Part shown: positions 14,171 through 20,971 of the stretch, in pieces | Position numbering within the stretch: the stretch's first letter is position 1 | Layout of the letters: each line of letters opens with the position of its first letter | IMG/VR virus record: IMGVR_UViG_3300015264_000045 | Location: 1-31,795 of that record | Reading direction: 5' to 3' (one strand) | DNA: 31,795 nt | Origin: a virus | Program-made: the position numbers and the translations under genes | The notes under the pieces: model-generated | Told to the model about the DNA's origin: nothing | Databases searched by the model: none | The model's input: the letters and a program-made list of their open reading frames with translations, nothing else

Positions 14171-14858
14171 GTTGTATACTTCAATCCAAGGCGAAGGGCC
14201 TAGCGTTGGAAGGCCTACTCAATTCGTGAGGTTTGCTGGTTGTAATCTCAAGTGCCCTGGCTGGCCTTGCGATACGCAACATGCCATCGATCCTAAGCTG
14301 TACAGGAACGAATGGCAAACGATTACTCCACAGGAACTACTTGTACGTGTGGAGCGTTGGCCGCGTGCCGTTACGCTCACCGGAGGGGAGCCTCTTCTAC
14401 AGCCTACGGACGATATGAAGTACTTTACGCAGACGCTCTTGGATCGTTACTACACCCTCGAGCTCTTCACGAATGGTACGTTCGAGCTACCTGCGTGGGC
14501 GCGTGACTTTCACACACGCATCATCATGGACTGGAAACTTCCAGGAAGTGGTGAAGACCCGTACAACCAGCAGCGCATTCAAAACGTACGGCATCACCTT
14601 GGTCGATACGACGCAGTCAAGTTCGTATGTGCTAATAGGTCAGACTTCGACCTTGCACTCGATCTGAAGGCTGCCTACGTTGACAATGACCCTGAGCGAG
14701 CTCCTTGGAATACGCCTCATGTATATGTAGGTGTAGCTTGGGGACTGCTCGAAGAGGCGGAACTGGTTGAATGGATACTCAAGGCTAAGATCGACAACCT
14801 TGAGCTGAATGTGCAAGTACACAACTACATCTGGCCAAGAGACGAGCGCCTACGTTAG
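14157..14858 (+). CDS. queE: 7-carboxy-7-deazaguanine synthase QueE (radical SAM)
   Basis: QueE is the radical S-adenosylmethionine enzyme that contracts carboxy-tetrahydropterin to 7-carboxy-7-deazaguanine. The N-terminus YTSIQGEGPSVGRPTQFVRF is typical. The cluster ligands are C29, C33 and C38 (GCNLKCPGWPCDT), spaced C-x3-C-x4-C rather than the standard C-x3-C-x2-C, so there are two extra residues. TLTGGEPLLQ (SAM-binding GGEP) follows. The length, 233 residues, is usual. The ATG overlaps the end of queD by 14 bases. Confidence 0.93.
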   Translation: MRLSELYTSIQGEGPSVGRPTQFVRFAGCNLKCPGWPCDTQHAIDPKLYRNEWQTITPQELLVRVERWPRAVTLTGGEPLLQPTDDMKYFTQTLLDRYYTLELFTNGTFELPAWARDFHTRIIMDWKLPGSGEDPYNQQRIQNVRHHLGRYDAVKFVCANRSDFDLALDLKAAYVDNDPERAPWNTPHVYVGVAWGLLEEAELVEWILKAKIDNLELNVQVHNYIWPRDERLR

Positions 14859-14870
14859 CTATGAGGTAAG

Positions 14871-15545
14871 ATGGTACAGTGGCATTCACCACTAGTCTAT
14901 CTCGTTCGTATTCCGAAAGAAGGTAATGTGTACCAGCGACCTGATCACGCACTTGTACAGGTGGTACAACAGTCAACTCGTCTCGAAGAGGTTGCACCTA
15001 CGTTGCTAGCCGATGCACTCTTGAAGCAACTCAGTGCAGACTACGACTCACTCGATCCACACTTCGCAAACACCGCGAAGCGGTGGGTTGCTTCGTTGAA
15101 GGAGCTTCTGACTCCTGAGCCCTTCAACTTCACCACCTTACCAGCTACCTCTGATGAGATGGTTGTACTCTCACCCATTCCCTTCTACACCATGTGTGCA
15201 CATCACGTCATTCCGTTCTATGGTCGAGCACATGTAGGCTACGTGCCACGAGAGAGCATTGCGGGACTATCGAAGTTCGGACGTCTTGTGAAGAACATGG
15301 CTAAGGGCTTGTGGGTGCAGGAGGATCTCACAGCTCATGTAGCAGACAAGATCGAGGCATACCTTGACCCACGAGGTGTAGCGGTTATCCTCGAAGGCGA
15401 ACACATGTGCATGTCGATGCGCGGCGTGCAGATGCCAGGAGTCGTTACCACCACGTCTGCAATGCGTGGTGTATTCGGAGATCATACCAGGACTGCTAAG
15501 GCAGAGTTCCTGCAAGTGATCGCACCTAGGAGAAACAATGGCTGA
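14871..15545 (+). CDS. folE: GTP cyclohydrolase I FolE
   Basis: FolE opens GTP to give 7,8-dihydroneopterin triphosphate, the first step toward preQ0. The zinc site is clear: C109 and H112 in YTMCAHHVIPF and C180 in GEHMCMSMRG. GRAHVGYVP and IAGLSKFGRLV are family signatures. The length (224 aa) is normal, with a variable N-terminus. GAGG is close to the ATG at 14871. The gene follows queE and precedes a MazG-like gene, so the phage does not depend on the host for this precursor. Confidence 0.95.
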   Translation: MVQWHSPLVYLVRIPKEGNVYQRPDHALVQVVQQSTRLEEVAPTLLADALLKQLSADYDSLDPHFANTAKRWVASLKELLTPEPFNFTTLPATSDEMVVLSPIPFYTMCAHHVIPFYGRAHVGYVPRESIAGLSKFGRLVKNMAKGLWVQEDLTAHVADKIEAYLDPRGVAVILEGEHMCMSMRGVQMPGVVTTTSAMRGVFGDHTRTAKAEFLQVIAPRRNNG

Positions 15546-15936
15546 GCCACAAGTAGGTATGAGAATCCAGATGAACCTACTCGATGTCCTCGCAGCACAG
15601 TGTGCGAAGGACAGCAAGGAATGGTTCCCTGAGGCAGCCAATGCAGCTTCAACCAACCCTGAAGAGCTGACTCGAGCACTCATCCACCACAGTCTAGCGA
15701 TGTGTGGTGAAGTTGGCGAGGTTGCTAACCTAGTCAAGAAGGTCGATCGAGGTACTGTAGACATCACCAACATCGTCTTCCAGAATGACATCCACGAAGA
15801 ACTGACCGACGTCTTCATCTACTTGCTCAACTTGGTAGCACTCCTCAAGATCGACTTGCTGAAGGAGTACATGAAGAAGCGTGACAAGAACGTGAAGCGC
15901 TTCAGTCGTACTCCTCAGAATGGAGCTCGTGCATGA
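15538..15936 (+). CDS. MazG-like nucleotide pyrophosphohydrolase
   Basis: The helical protein (132 aa) has the all-alpha NTP pyrophosphatase pattern: acidic helix CGEVGEVANLVKKVDRG near 61-77 and a second acidic helix EELTDVFIYLLNL near 87-99, which together supply the E-x2-E and E-x2-D metal ligands. Such enzymes hydrolyse dNTPs or unusual nucleotides. In a phage with modified guanine this may clean the nucleotide pool, though substrate cannot be read from sequence. It overlaps folE and the following DUF3310 gene. Confidence 0.8.
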   Translation: MAEPQVGMRIQMNLLDVLAAQCAKDSKEWFPEAANAASTNPEELTRALIHHSLAMCGEVGEVANLVKKVDRGTVDITNIVFQNDIHEELTDVFIYLLNLVALLKIDLLKEYMKKRDKNVKRFSRTPQNGARA

Positions 15937-16175
15937 TGAGTGATGCGGTAGTCCATCCGTTACACTACAACGAACACCCATCAGGCGTTGAGTGTATTGA
16001 TGTTGTAAAGCACATGAACTTCTGCCTAGGTAATGCCATGAAGTACATCTGGCGCGCCGATCTGAAGAACGATGCGATCGAAGACCTTCGCAAAGCGATT
16101 CAGTACATCGAGTTCGAGATCGATCGTCGCCTTAAGCTAGAAGCCAAGGCTCGAGAAGATGGGATCATAACATAA
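15933..16175 (+). CDS. DUF3310 protein
   Basis: The 80-residue sequence matches the DUF3310 pattern: HPLHYN near the start, then GVECIDVVKHMNF, GNAMKYIWRA and DAIEDLRKAIQYIEFEI. It is often annotated as nucleotide kinase-like in phages without biochemical support. The protein is mainly alpha-helical. The start ATG (15933 or 15936) overlaps the MazG-like stop. Its position between nucleotide-handling and modification genes fits a role in DNA metabolism. Confidence 0.8.
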   Translation: MMSDAVVHPLHYNEHPSGVECIDVVKHMNFCLGNAMKYIWRADLKNDAIEDLRKAIQYIEFEIDRRLKLEAKAREDGIIT

Positions 16176-16176
16176 C

Positions 16177-16941
16177 ATGAAGTTAGCATTAATTCCGTCA
16201 CGTGAATGCTTGTATGATCAAGCAGTACGTACAGGCTATCACCTACTACTGCCACAGCATACGGATGATCCGCTATATGGGGGATTCTACATGCGACGTC
16301 GTGCAGAGGGTGACTTCCTCATGCTCGACAATGGTGCATGTGAAGGTCATCTGGTCAGTAACGAGGAGCTGATGCAGACGGCAAACACGTACATGGTGAA
16401 TGAGATCGTCGTACCTGATGTTCTATGTGACATGGAAGCCACACTCAACCTCGTCAAAGGCTTCCAAGATGTTGCCTTGAATAGTCCAGAGTTCAACTAC
16501 ATGGGTGTGCTTCAAGGCCTAACGATGGCTGAGCTACTAGAGTGCCTACGCATGTATGCTCAGATGAGTTACATCAGTACGATAGCCATTCCACGTCATG
16601 TCGAGACAACCGTAGGTTACGGCACTCGCTGGAGGATAGTTCGACATATCAGGGAACACTACTCCTTTCCTCAAGGTCCTCACTACCAGATCCACCTGCT
16701 GGGCACCAATCCTGCCTACATAAATGAACTTATAGTACATAACCGTGACTACGAAGACGCAGGCGTGCGCGGAGTAGATACAGCGTCACCGTACTACTAC
16801 GCTATGAATGGCAAACTCATCAAGGACCTTGAAGGTTGTAAACGTCCTGATGATTACTACAACCACAAGTTCACCAAGTCCGAGCATCAGTTAGCGAAAG
16901 CTAACACATCCGAGGTGTCACTCTGGACCAGGGGGTCGTAG
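16177..16941 (+). CDS. dpdA: DpdA-like DNA guanine transglycosylase
   Basis: This 254-residue protein looks like a compact phage DpdA, a relative of tRNA-guanine transglycosylase that swaps guanine in DNA for a 7-deazaguanine. MLDNGACEG (D51) corresponds to the first catalytic Asp region, VVPDVLCD and MGVLQG to the base-binding strands, IAIPRH and HLLGTNP to later barrel strands, and RGVDTASP (D201) to the nucleophile. It lacks the cysteine zinc subdomain of tRNA enzymes. It is placed after folE, queE, queD and queC, which would supply preQ0. Start ATG 16177; it ends overlapping the polymerase region. Confidence 0.8.
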   Translation: MKLALIPSRECLYDQAVRTGYHLLLPQHTDDPLYGGFYMRRRAEGDFLMLDNGACEGHLVSNEELMQTANTYMVNEIVVPDVLCDMEATLNLVKGFQDVALNSPEFNYMGVLQGLTMAELLECLRMYAQMSYISTIAIPRHVETTVGYGTRWRIVRHIREHYSFPQGPHYQIHLLGTNPAYINELIVHNRDYEDAGVRGVDTASPYYYAMNGKLIKDLEGCKRPDDYYNHKFTKSEHQLAKANTSEVSLWTRGS

Positions 16942-16942
16942 T

Positions 16943-19351
16943 GTGGAGGAAGAGGACACGAGGGGACGTAAACATCCTCTTGCAGAGTGCGAGCGTTGTT
17001 CGCTCCGAGACACAGGAATCTTCGTCCCAACTAAGTTTCCCTCGCATCTACGAAGCGAGCGACGGACTGTACCTAGTACAAGCGCCGTGGGAGATCAAGT
17101 ATTTGCCGTTGTTGGCGAAGCACCTGGACTTCAAGAGGCCAACAGGGGCGAACCCTTCACCGGACCCTCAGGGCGCCTCCTCAACCGAGTGTTACAACAT
17201 TACGACATTGCCAGAGAGGAAGTGATCCTAACCAATGCCGTCCTCTGCAGACCACCAGACAACGACCTCAAGCCTCACAAAGGAGCTGTGGGATGCTGTA
17301 GTAAGCGTCTCGCAAATGATCTTGCAGGCGTGGATAAAGCGCTTGCGCTCGGAAACACCGCGGCCGGGATTCTTCTCGGAACTACTCAGAAAATTACTAG
17401 TCTCCGTGTTGGACCGCCTCGTCCATCTCGCCTCGTGGACGGTCTCCAAGTCGTCCCCACAATTCATCCAGCCGCTTGTCTTCGATCAGGAGACATGTTC
17501 CCTAGTCTCGTCAACGATGCAGGTAAGCTCATCTCAGTTGTCACAGGTTGGGAACCTCCAATCTATGTCGTGGCAACCGAGGTTGAACAGGCACTGGGAT
17601 ATCTACAACAGCTGATAGATAGGCCTGAACTCGAAGAGCTTGCCGTTGACATCGAAGCAGGTATCGACAAGGAGAACTCATACGACCACCCTAACCACTA
17701 CCAACTCCTCTGTGTAGGGATTTGCTATGCGAAAGGAAAGGTAGTAGTCATTGGAGAAGAACCACTTCTCGACCCGAGAGTAGTGGAACTACTTAGCACC
17801 CTCTTACGAACACGAAAGCTCATTGAACAGAACGGCAAGTTCGACAACGCAGGCTTGTACCCCCTACTCGGCAATATTGATGTCTGGTTCGACACCATGC
17901 TGGCTTCCTATTGCATCGACGAACGTCCAGGTAACCATGGTCTGAAGAACAATGCCACTGAGAAGCTAGGTGCGCCTGACTATGAACGAGAGATCCAGAA
18001 GTACCTCGGAGTCGGAAAGCAAAAGAACTACGCAACCATTCCTCGACCAATCCTATACAAGTACAACGCCTACGACTGCGCTGTCACCTGGGACCTCAAG
18101 GAGTACTTTTCAGCGGAACTGGAACGCTTGGGTCTCCGAGGACTACACGACTTCCTCGTTGCCGCTACGAACCAGCTGAAGTTCCTGGAGCTCAACGGGA
18201 TCACAGTCGACCGTAAGTGGAATATGGAACTAGGGAACCAGTACCTAGAAGCCCTGGCTGCCTTAGAAGGAAACCTAGATAGTACTCTACCTCCAGAAGC
18301 TATGTACGATAAGCGTGGAGGGATCAATCCACGCTCGCCTCAGCAGCTCATGAAGTACTTCCAAGACAACAAGATCAATGTTAAGGATACTACTAGAGAC
18401 ACCATCGAGCTCTTGCTAGAGAGTAAGGATCGACTCAAGCTTGTACCTAGGGTCGTAGAGTTCCTAGAGATCCTCTTACAGCATCGTTTGAAGGCAAAGC
18501 GATATGGTACCTACATCAAGGGGATTGCATCGCGTGTGTATCGTGGGCGTGTATATACTACGTATAGCCTCCACGGTACAACCTCAGGACGCCTTGCATC
18601 GAGGAATCCTAACCTACAGAACATCGTACGAGATAAGCCCATCAAGAGACAGTTCACTGTCTCCAAGCCGGAGAACATCTTCGTAGGCGCTGACTATAAG
18701 CAAGCTGAAGGCCGTGTCATCGCGACTCTTGCCCAAGACGAATACCTGAGGGATATCTTTAGTGACACTGAGGCTGACCTGTTCACTGCGCTTGGACGGG
18801 ATCTGTATGGGCAGGAGCTGCTTAATGCAGACGAACGTGTTAGAGTCAAGGCCTACTTTTACGGTCTCGGTTATGGGCGGCAGGCTCATAGCATCGCTGC
18901 CGAGTGGGGAATGTCAGTACGTGAAGCCGAAGAAGGACTCACGGCTTTCATGGACCTCATCCCGAACGTTGCGAAGTGGCAAAGAAGCATCCGTGAACAA
19001 ATCCTGAGTGGTGAGGACCTTGTCACAACTTTCGGACGTAGACGCCGTTTTTGGCTTATTACCAAAGAGAACAAGCAAGACGTCCTCAACGAGGGTTTGT
19101 CCTTCCTGCCTCAATCTACTTCCTCCGATATCTGCCTCTCTGCACTTATACGTCTGCGACCTATGCTCCGCGGTCTTGGACATCTCCGACTCACAATTCA
19201 CGACGCACTTTATGCTGAGTGCCCGGAGGAACGGAAAGATGAGGTTGGGGATCTTCTTCGGACTGTTATGGAGGAAGAAGGTCGTCGCTGGACCGACTAC
19301 GTACCATTCGCAGTAGATCTTTCATACGGTAAAAGCTGGGGTGATATGTAA
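16943..19351 (+). CDS. Family A DNA polymerase with N-terminal uracil-DNA glycosylase domain
   Basis: 802 residues from GTG 16943. Residues 10-215 form a family 4-like UDG: C16-x2-C19, VGEAPG (57-62), GEPFTGPSG (69-77), TNAVLCRPP (C102), C118/C119 and the catalytic-loop HPA (175-177), including four candidate Fe-S cysteines. Residues 225-400 are a 3'-5' exonuclease with D236/E238, D301 and Y374-x3-D378 intact. The polymerase domain has TSGRLASRNPNLQNI, motif A D584-YKQAEGR, O-helix R632/K636/Y640 and motif C H753-D754-A755. It should replicate the phage genome with proofreading; the UDG could remove uracil from template DNA. No frameshift is seen. Confidence 0.93.
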   Translation: MEEEDTRGRKHPLAECERCSLRDTGIFVPTKFPSHLRSERRTVPSTSAVGDQVFAVVGEAPGLQEANRGEPFTGPSGRLLNRVLQHYDIAREEVILTNAVLCRPPDNDLKPHKGAVGCCSKRLANDLAGVDKALALGNTAAGILLGTTQKITSLRVGPPRPSRLVDGLQVVPTIHPAACLRSGDMFPSLVNDAGKLISVVTGWEPPIYVVATEVEQALGYLQQLIDRPELEELAVDIEAGIDKENSYDHPNHYQLLCVGICYAKGKVVVIGEEPLLDPRVVELLSTLLRTRKLIEQNGKFDNAGLYPLLGNIDVWFDTMLASYCIDERPGNHGLKNNATEKLGAPDYEREIQKYLGVGKQKNYATIPRPILYKYNAYDCAVTWDLKEYFSAELERLGLRGLHDFLVAATNQLKFLELNGITVDRKWNMELGNQYLEALAALEGNLDSTLPPEAMYDKRGGINPRSPQQLMKYFQDNKINVKDTTRDTIELLLESKDRLKLVPRVVEFLEILLQHRLKAKRYGTYIKGIASRVYRGRVYTTYSLHGTTSGRLASRNPNLQNIVRDKPIKRQFTVSKPENIFVGADYKQAEGRVIATLAQDEYLRDIFSDTEADLFTALGRDLYGQELLNADERVRVKAYFYGLGYGRQAHSIAAEWGMSVREAEEGLTAFMDLIPNVAKWQRSIREQILSGEDLVTTFGRRRRFWLITKENKQDVLNEGLSFLPQSTSSDICLSALIRLRPMLRGLGHLRLTIHDALYAECPEERKDEVGDLLRTVMEEEGRRWTDYVPFAVDLSYGKSWGDM

Positions 19352-19353
19352 GA

Positions 19354-19662
19354 ATGTCCGGAGTTAATTGGGTTTGGCTAACCATCACTATCGTACTCGA
19401 AGTGATCGGTACCACGCTCTGTATTGTAGACAAGAAGTGTAAAGGAGACATCCTATGTCTTATGACGCGGAAGGGCAAGCGGAATACAGAAGGAAAAACC
19501 CAGACTACGTTCGACGATCAACCTTACAAAAGCAGGCGCGTGTTAAGGCTTTGGGTATCCTCCAGCGTAGGCATAAGGCAGAGTTCGACAACCTCTACGA
19601 CAGATGTTGCAAGGAGCTCGAAATCGATCCACCAAGGAGGTGGGCATCACAGTGAGAGGTAA
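19354..19662 (+). CDS. Possible small membrane protein, C-terminus doubtful
   Basis: An ATG two bases after the polymerase stop begins a frame whose first 30 residues form a plausible membrane helix (VNWVWLTITIVLEVIGTTL) followed by CIVDKKCKG. From about 19455 on, it overlaps the next gene in another frame and becomes Ser/Thr/Arg-rich, as expected of an out-of-frame reading. The real protein may be short with its stop lost, or this may not be a gene. No strong ribosome-binding site is present. Confidence 0.35.
   Translation: MSGVNWVWLTITIVLEVIGTTLCIVDKKCKGDILCLMTRKGKRNTEGKTQTTFDDQPYKSRRVLRLWVSSSVGIRQSSTTSTTDVARSSKSIHQGGGHHSER
19455..19655 (+). CDS. Small basic hypothetical protein (66 aa)
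   Basis: AAAGGAGA precedes the ATG at 19455 by a good distance, so the start is well supported. The protein is very basic, with Arg/Lys-rich helices (EYRRKNPDYVRRST, RVKALGILQRRHKAEF) and two adjacent cysteines. That suits a small nucleic-acid-binding protein, but there is no clear family signature. Its TGA overlaps the GTG of the HNH-like gene. Confidence 0.65.
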   Translation: MSYDAEGQAEYRRKNPDYVRRSTLQKQARVKALGILQRRHKAEFDNLYDRCCKELEIDPPRRWASQ

Positions 19663-19978
19663 GCCAGCCCGAGAGGGTGATCGGTACGTCTCGCAGAATG
19701 GTTACAGCTACACCAAGGTCGATGGTAAGTGGAAGATGACTCATCACATCGTTGCCGAAGAGATGATCGGTCGACCTATCGCTGAAGACGAGCAGGTAAG
19801 GTTCAAGAGCAACAACAGGTTAGATCTTCGTCCAGGTAATATCGAAGTCGTCAAGCGTGGTAAGACTTCCCTACGTCGTCGCAAGGCTCAGCTCGAGGCG
19901 CGTATCGAAGAACTGCAAGCGCAGCTTGATCTCGTCAACAAGGAGCTAGAAGCTCAGAGCGTCGTTGCTAACGCTTAG
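19652..19978 (+). CDS. HNH-like protein with degenerate active site and coiled-coil tail
   Basis: The GTG at 19652 overlaps the upstream stop and has AAGGAGG eleven bases before it; upstream in-frame codons lie in the previous gene. Residues about 18-67 resemble the HNH_3 homing-endonuclease fold: KMTHHIVAEEMIGRPI, then QVRFKSNNRLDLRPGNIEVV. The usual VHH catalytic histidines before the Asn-rich loop are replaced by VRF, so cleavage may be lost. The last 35 residues form a heptad coiled coil (RRRKAQLEARIEELQAQLDL). It may now bind DNA as a dimer. Its TAG stop is part of the first TAGAC of module 2. Confidence 0.75.
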   Translation: MRGKPAREGDRYVSQNGYSYTKVDGKWKMTHHIVAEEMIGRPIAEDEQVRFKSNNRLDLRPGNIEVVKRGKTSLRRRKAQLEARIEELQAQLDLVNKELEAQSVVANA

Positions 19979-20101
19979 ACTCGATATAGACCTATCTAGA
20001 CTCGAGTTAGACAGACAAACTCGCTGATCTAAGGTAGATCTATAGCCGCAAGATCCTTTTAGTTAGATCGCAAGTTAGACGACGGTCTGAGGCCTAGACA
20101 G
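19975..20101 (+). repeat. TAGAC-rich intergenic module 2
   Basis: TAGAC occurs at 19976, 19987, 19997, 20008, 20076 and 20095, with TAGAT at 20064. The first four are 10-11 bases apart, about one helical turn. A GATCTA-agg-TAGATC hairpin lies at 20026-20040. The part from 20005 to 20093 aligns with 31251-31341: AGTTAGAC-nn-ACAAAC, then the AGTTAGA/TAGAC pair 12 bases apart, then CGGTCTGAGGC. No gene lies here. Confidence 0.75.
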
Positions 20102-20127
20102 TGAAACCACACGCATAGGTGTAAACT

Positions 20128-20286
20128 TTGGATGGTGATATAGACTTGAGGAACTTACAGATTTACTTTGACTTCCGAGACTGGTGGATCGGCTACTACC
20201 GAAGTTACGATCACCATTACGTATGCCTCCTACCTACGGTAGTCATTCGATGGTGTCGACCTACATGTGGAGGCCTTGCTCGATGA
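20128..20286 (+). CDS. Small conserved-looking protein with TTG start (52 aa)
   Basis: The frame is open from TTG 20128 (TTG 20146 is an alternative) to a TGA at 20284-20286 that overlaps the RuvC ATG. AGGTG lies six bases before the first TTG. The sequence is rich in Tyr, Trp and Arg (IYFDFRDWWIGYYRSYDHHY, then VCLLPTVVIRW), an ordered composition that looks like a real small protein rather than chance. No ATG or GTG start is available, so the exact beginning is uncertain. The coupling suggests co-expression with the resolvase. Confidence 0.6.
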   Translation: MDGDIDLRNLQIYFDFRDWWIGYYRSYDHHYVCLLPTVVIRWCRPTCGGLAR

Positions 20287-20810
20287 AGCCTGGGAAGCTT
20301 AACATCTTGTGGCTTGATCCGGGAGGTACTACAGGATGGGCTCTCTACACTTGTGACCTGATGTCTATGGGCGAGGGCACGCCTTGGGAACATCACAACG
20401 TGAAGTGGAATTCAGGTCACCTAGGACCTGAGCAACATCACTGTCAGTTGTGGTCTCTCATCGGCGCTTGCCATACAGACAACTACATCCTGGGCTACGA
20501 ATCGTTCGAGTTCAGGCAAGGTAAGCAGCGTGCCAAGATTGTACTCGATTCGAAGGAGTACATCGGCCTCTGCAAGCTCTACGCATGTCTTACCAATCCT
20601 ACAGTACCTGTGGAACTCATCTCACAGACAGCTGCGACTGGTAAAGGGTTCTGGTCTGACGAGAAGCTAAAGCAGGTTGGTCTCTTCACACCCGCTATGC
20701 GACATGCGATGGATGCTACAAGGCACCTGTTGCACTATCTGACTTTTGGACCGTTCCAACGTCGCGAGTGGTTCCAACTACTGAAAGAAGATGGTGAGAC
20801 GCGGTCGTGA
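20283..20810 (+). CDS. RuvC-like Holliday junction resolvase
   Basis: The ATG at 20283 is nine bases after GGAGG and overlaps the previous stop; longer in-frame starts lie in upstream sequence without such a site. In 175 residues the RNase H-fold metal ligands appear in order: D12 in ILWLDPGGTTGWAL, E73 in LGYESFEFRQG, and D144 in the helix HAMDATRHLLHYL, the DAxRH pattern of phage RuvC-like resolvases. It should cut branched DNA during recombination or before packaging. It is the last enzyme of the + strand arm. Confidence 0.85.
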   Translation: MKPGKLNILWLDPGGTTGWALYTCDLMSMGEGTPWEHHNVKWNSGHLGPEQHHCQLWSLIGACHTDNYILGYESFEFRQGKQRAKIVLDSKEYIGLCKLYACLTNPTVPVELISQTAATGKGFWSDEKLKQVGLFTPAMRHAMDATRHLLHYLTFGPFQRREWFQLLKEDGETRS

Positions 20811-20971
20811 GTAGGCGATCCAGTAAACGGATTAGGAAAGCTAACAAGAAGCAGACAAGGTATGAGAACAGAACATCAGGTAGTTCGTTCTGGAGTTCAT
20901 GTCCTATTCGGTTACTAGAAATCGGTACTGTAGGTGCCCTGCTAGCTTGGATGGTGTTTGGTGGCAACTGA
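20807..20971 (+). CDS. Small basic membrane protein (54 aa)
   Basis: GTG at 20807 overlaps the RuvC stop (GTGA). The first 22 residues are very basic (Ser/Arg/Lys). After a polar linker the final 20 residues form one hydrophobic helix (LLEIGTVGALLAWMVFGG). The architecture and the coupling support a real gene. An N-in topology is expected from the charges. Function unknown. Confidence 0.55.
   Translation: MSRRSSKRIRKANKKQTRYENRTSGSSFWSSCPIRLLEIGTVGALLAWMVFGGN

Noticed and set aside
16941-17225. 94-codon ORF overlapping the polymerase start
   Set aside because: The overlapping frame contains the clear UDG motifs of the polymerase protein, so this is a shadow.
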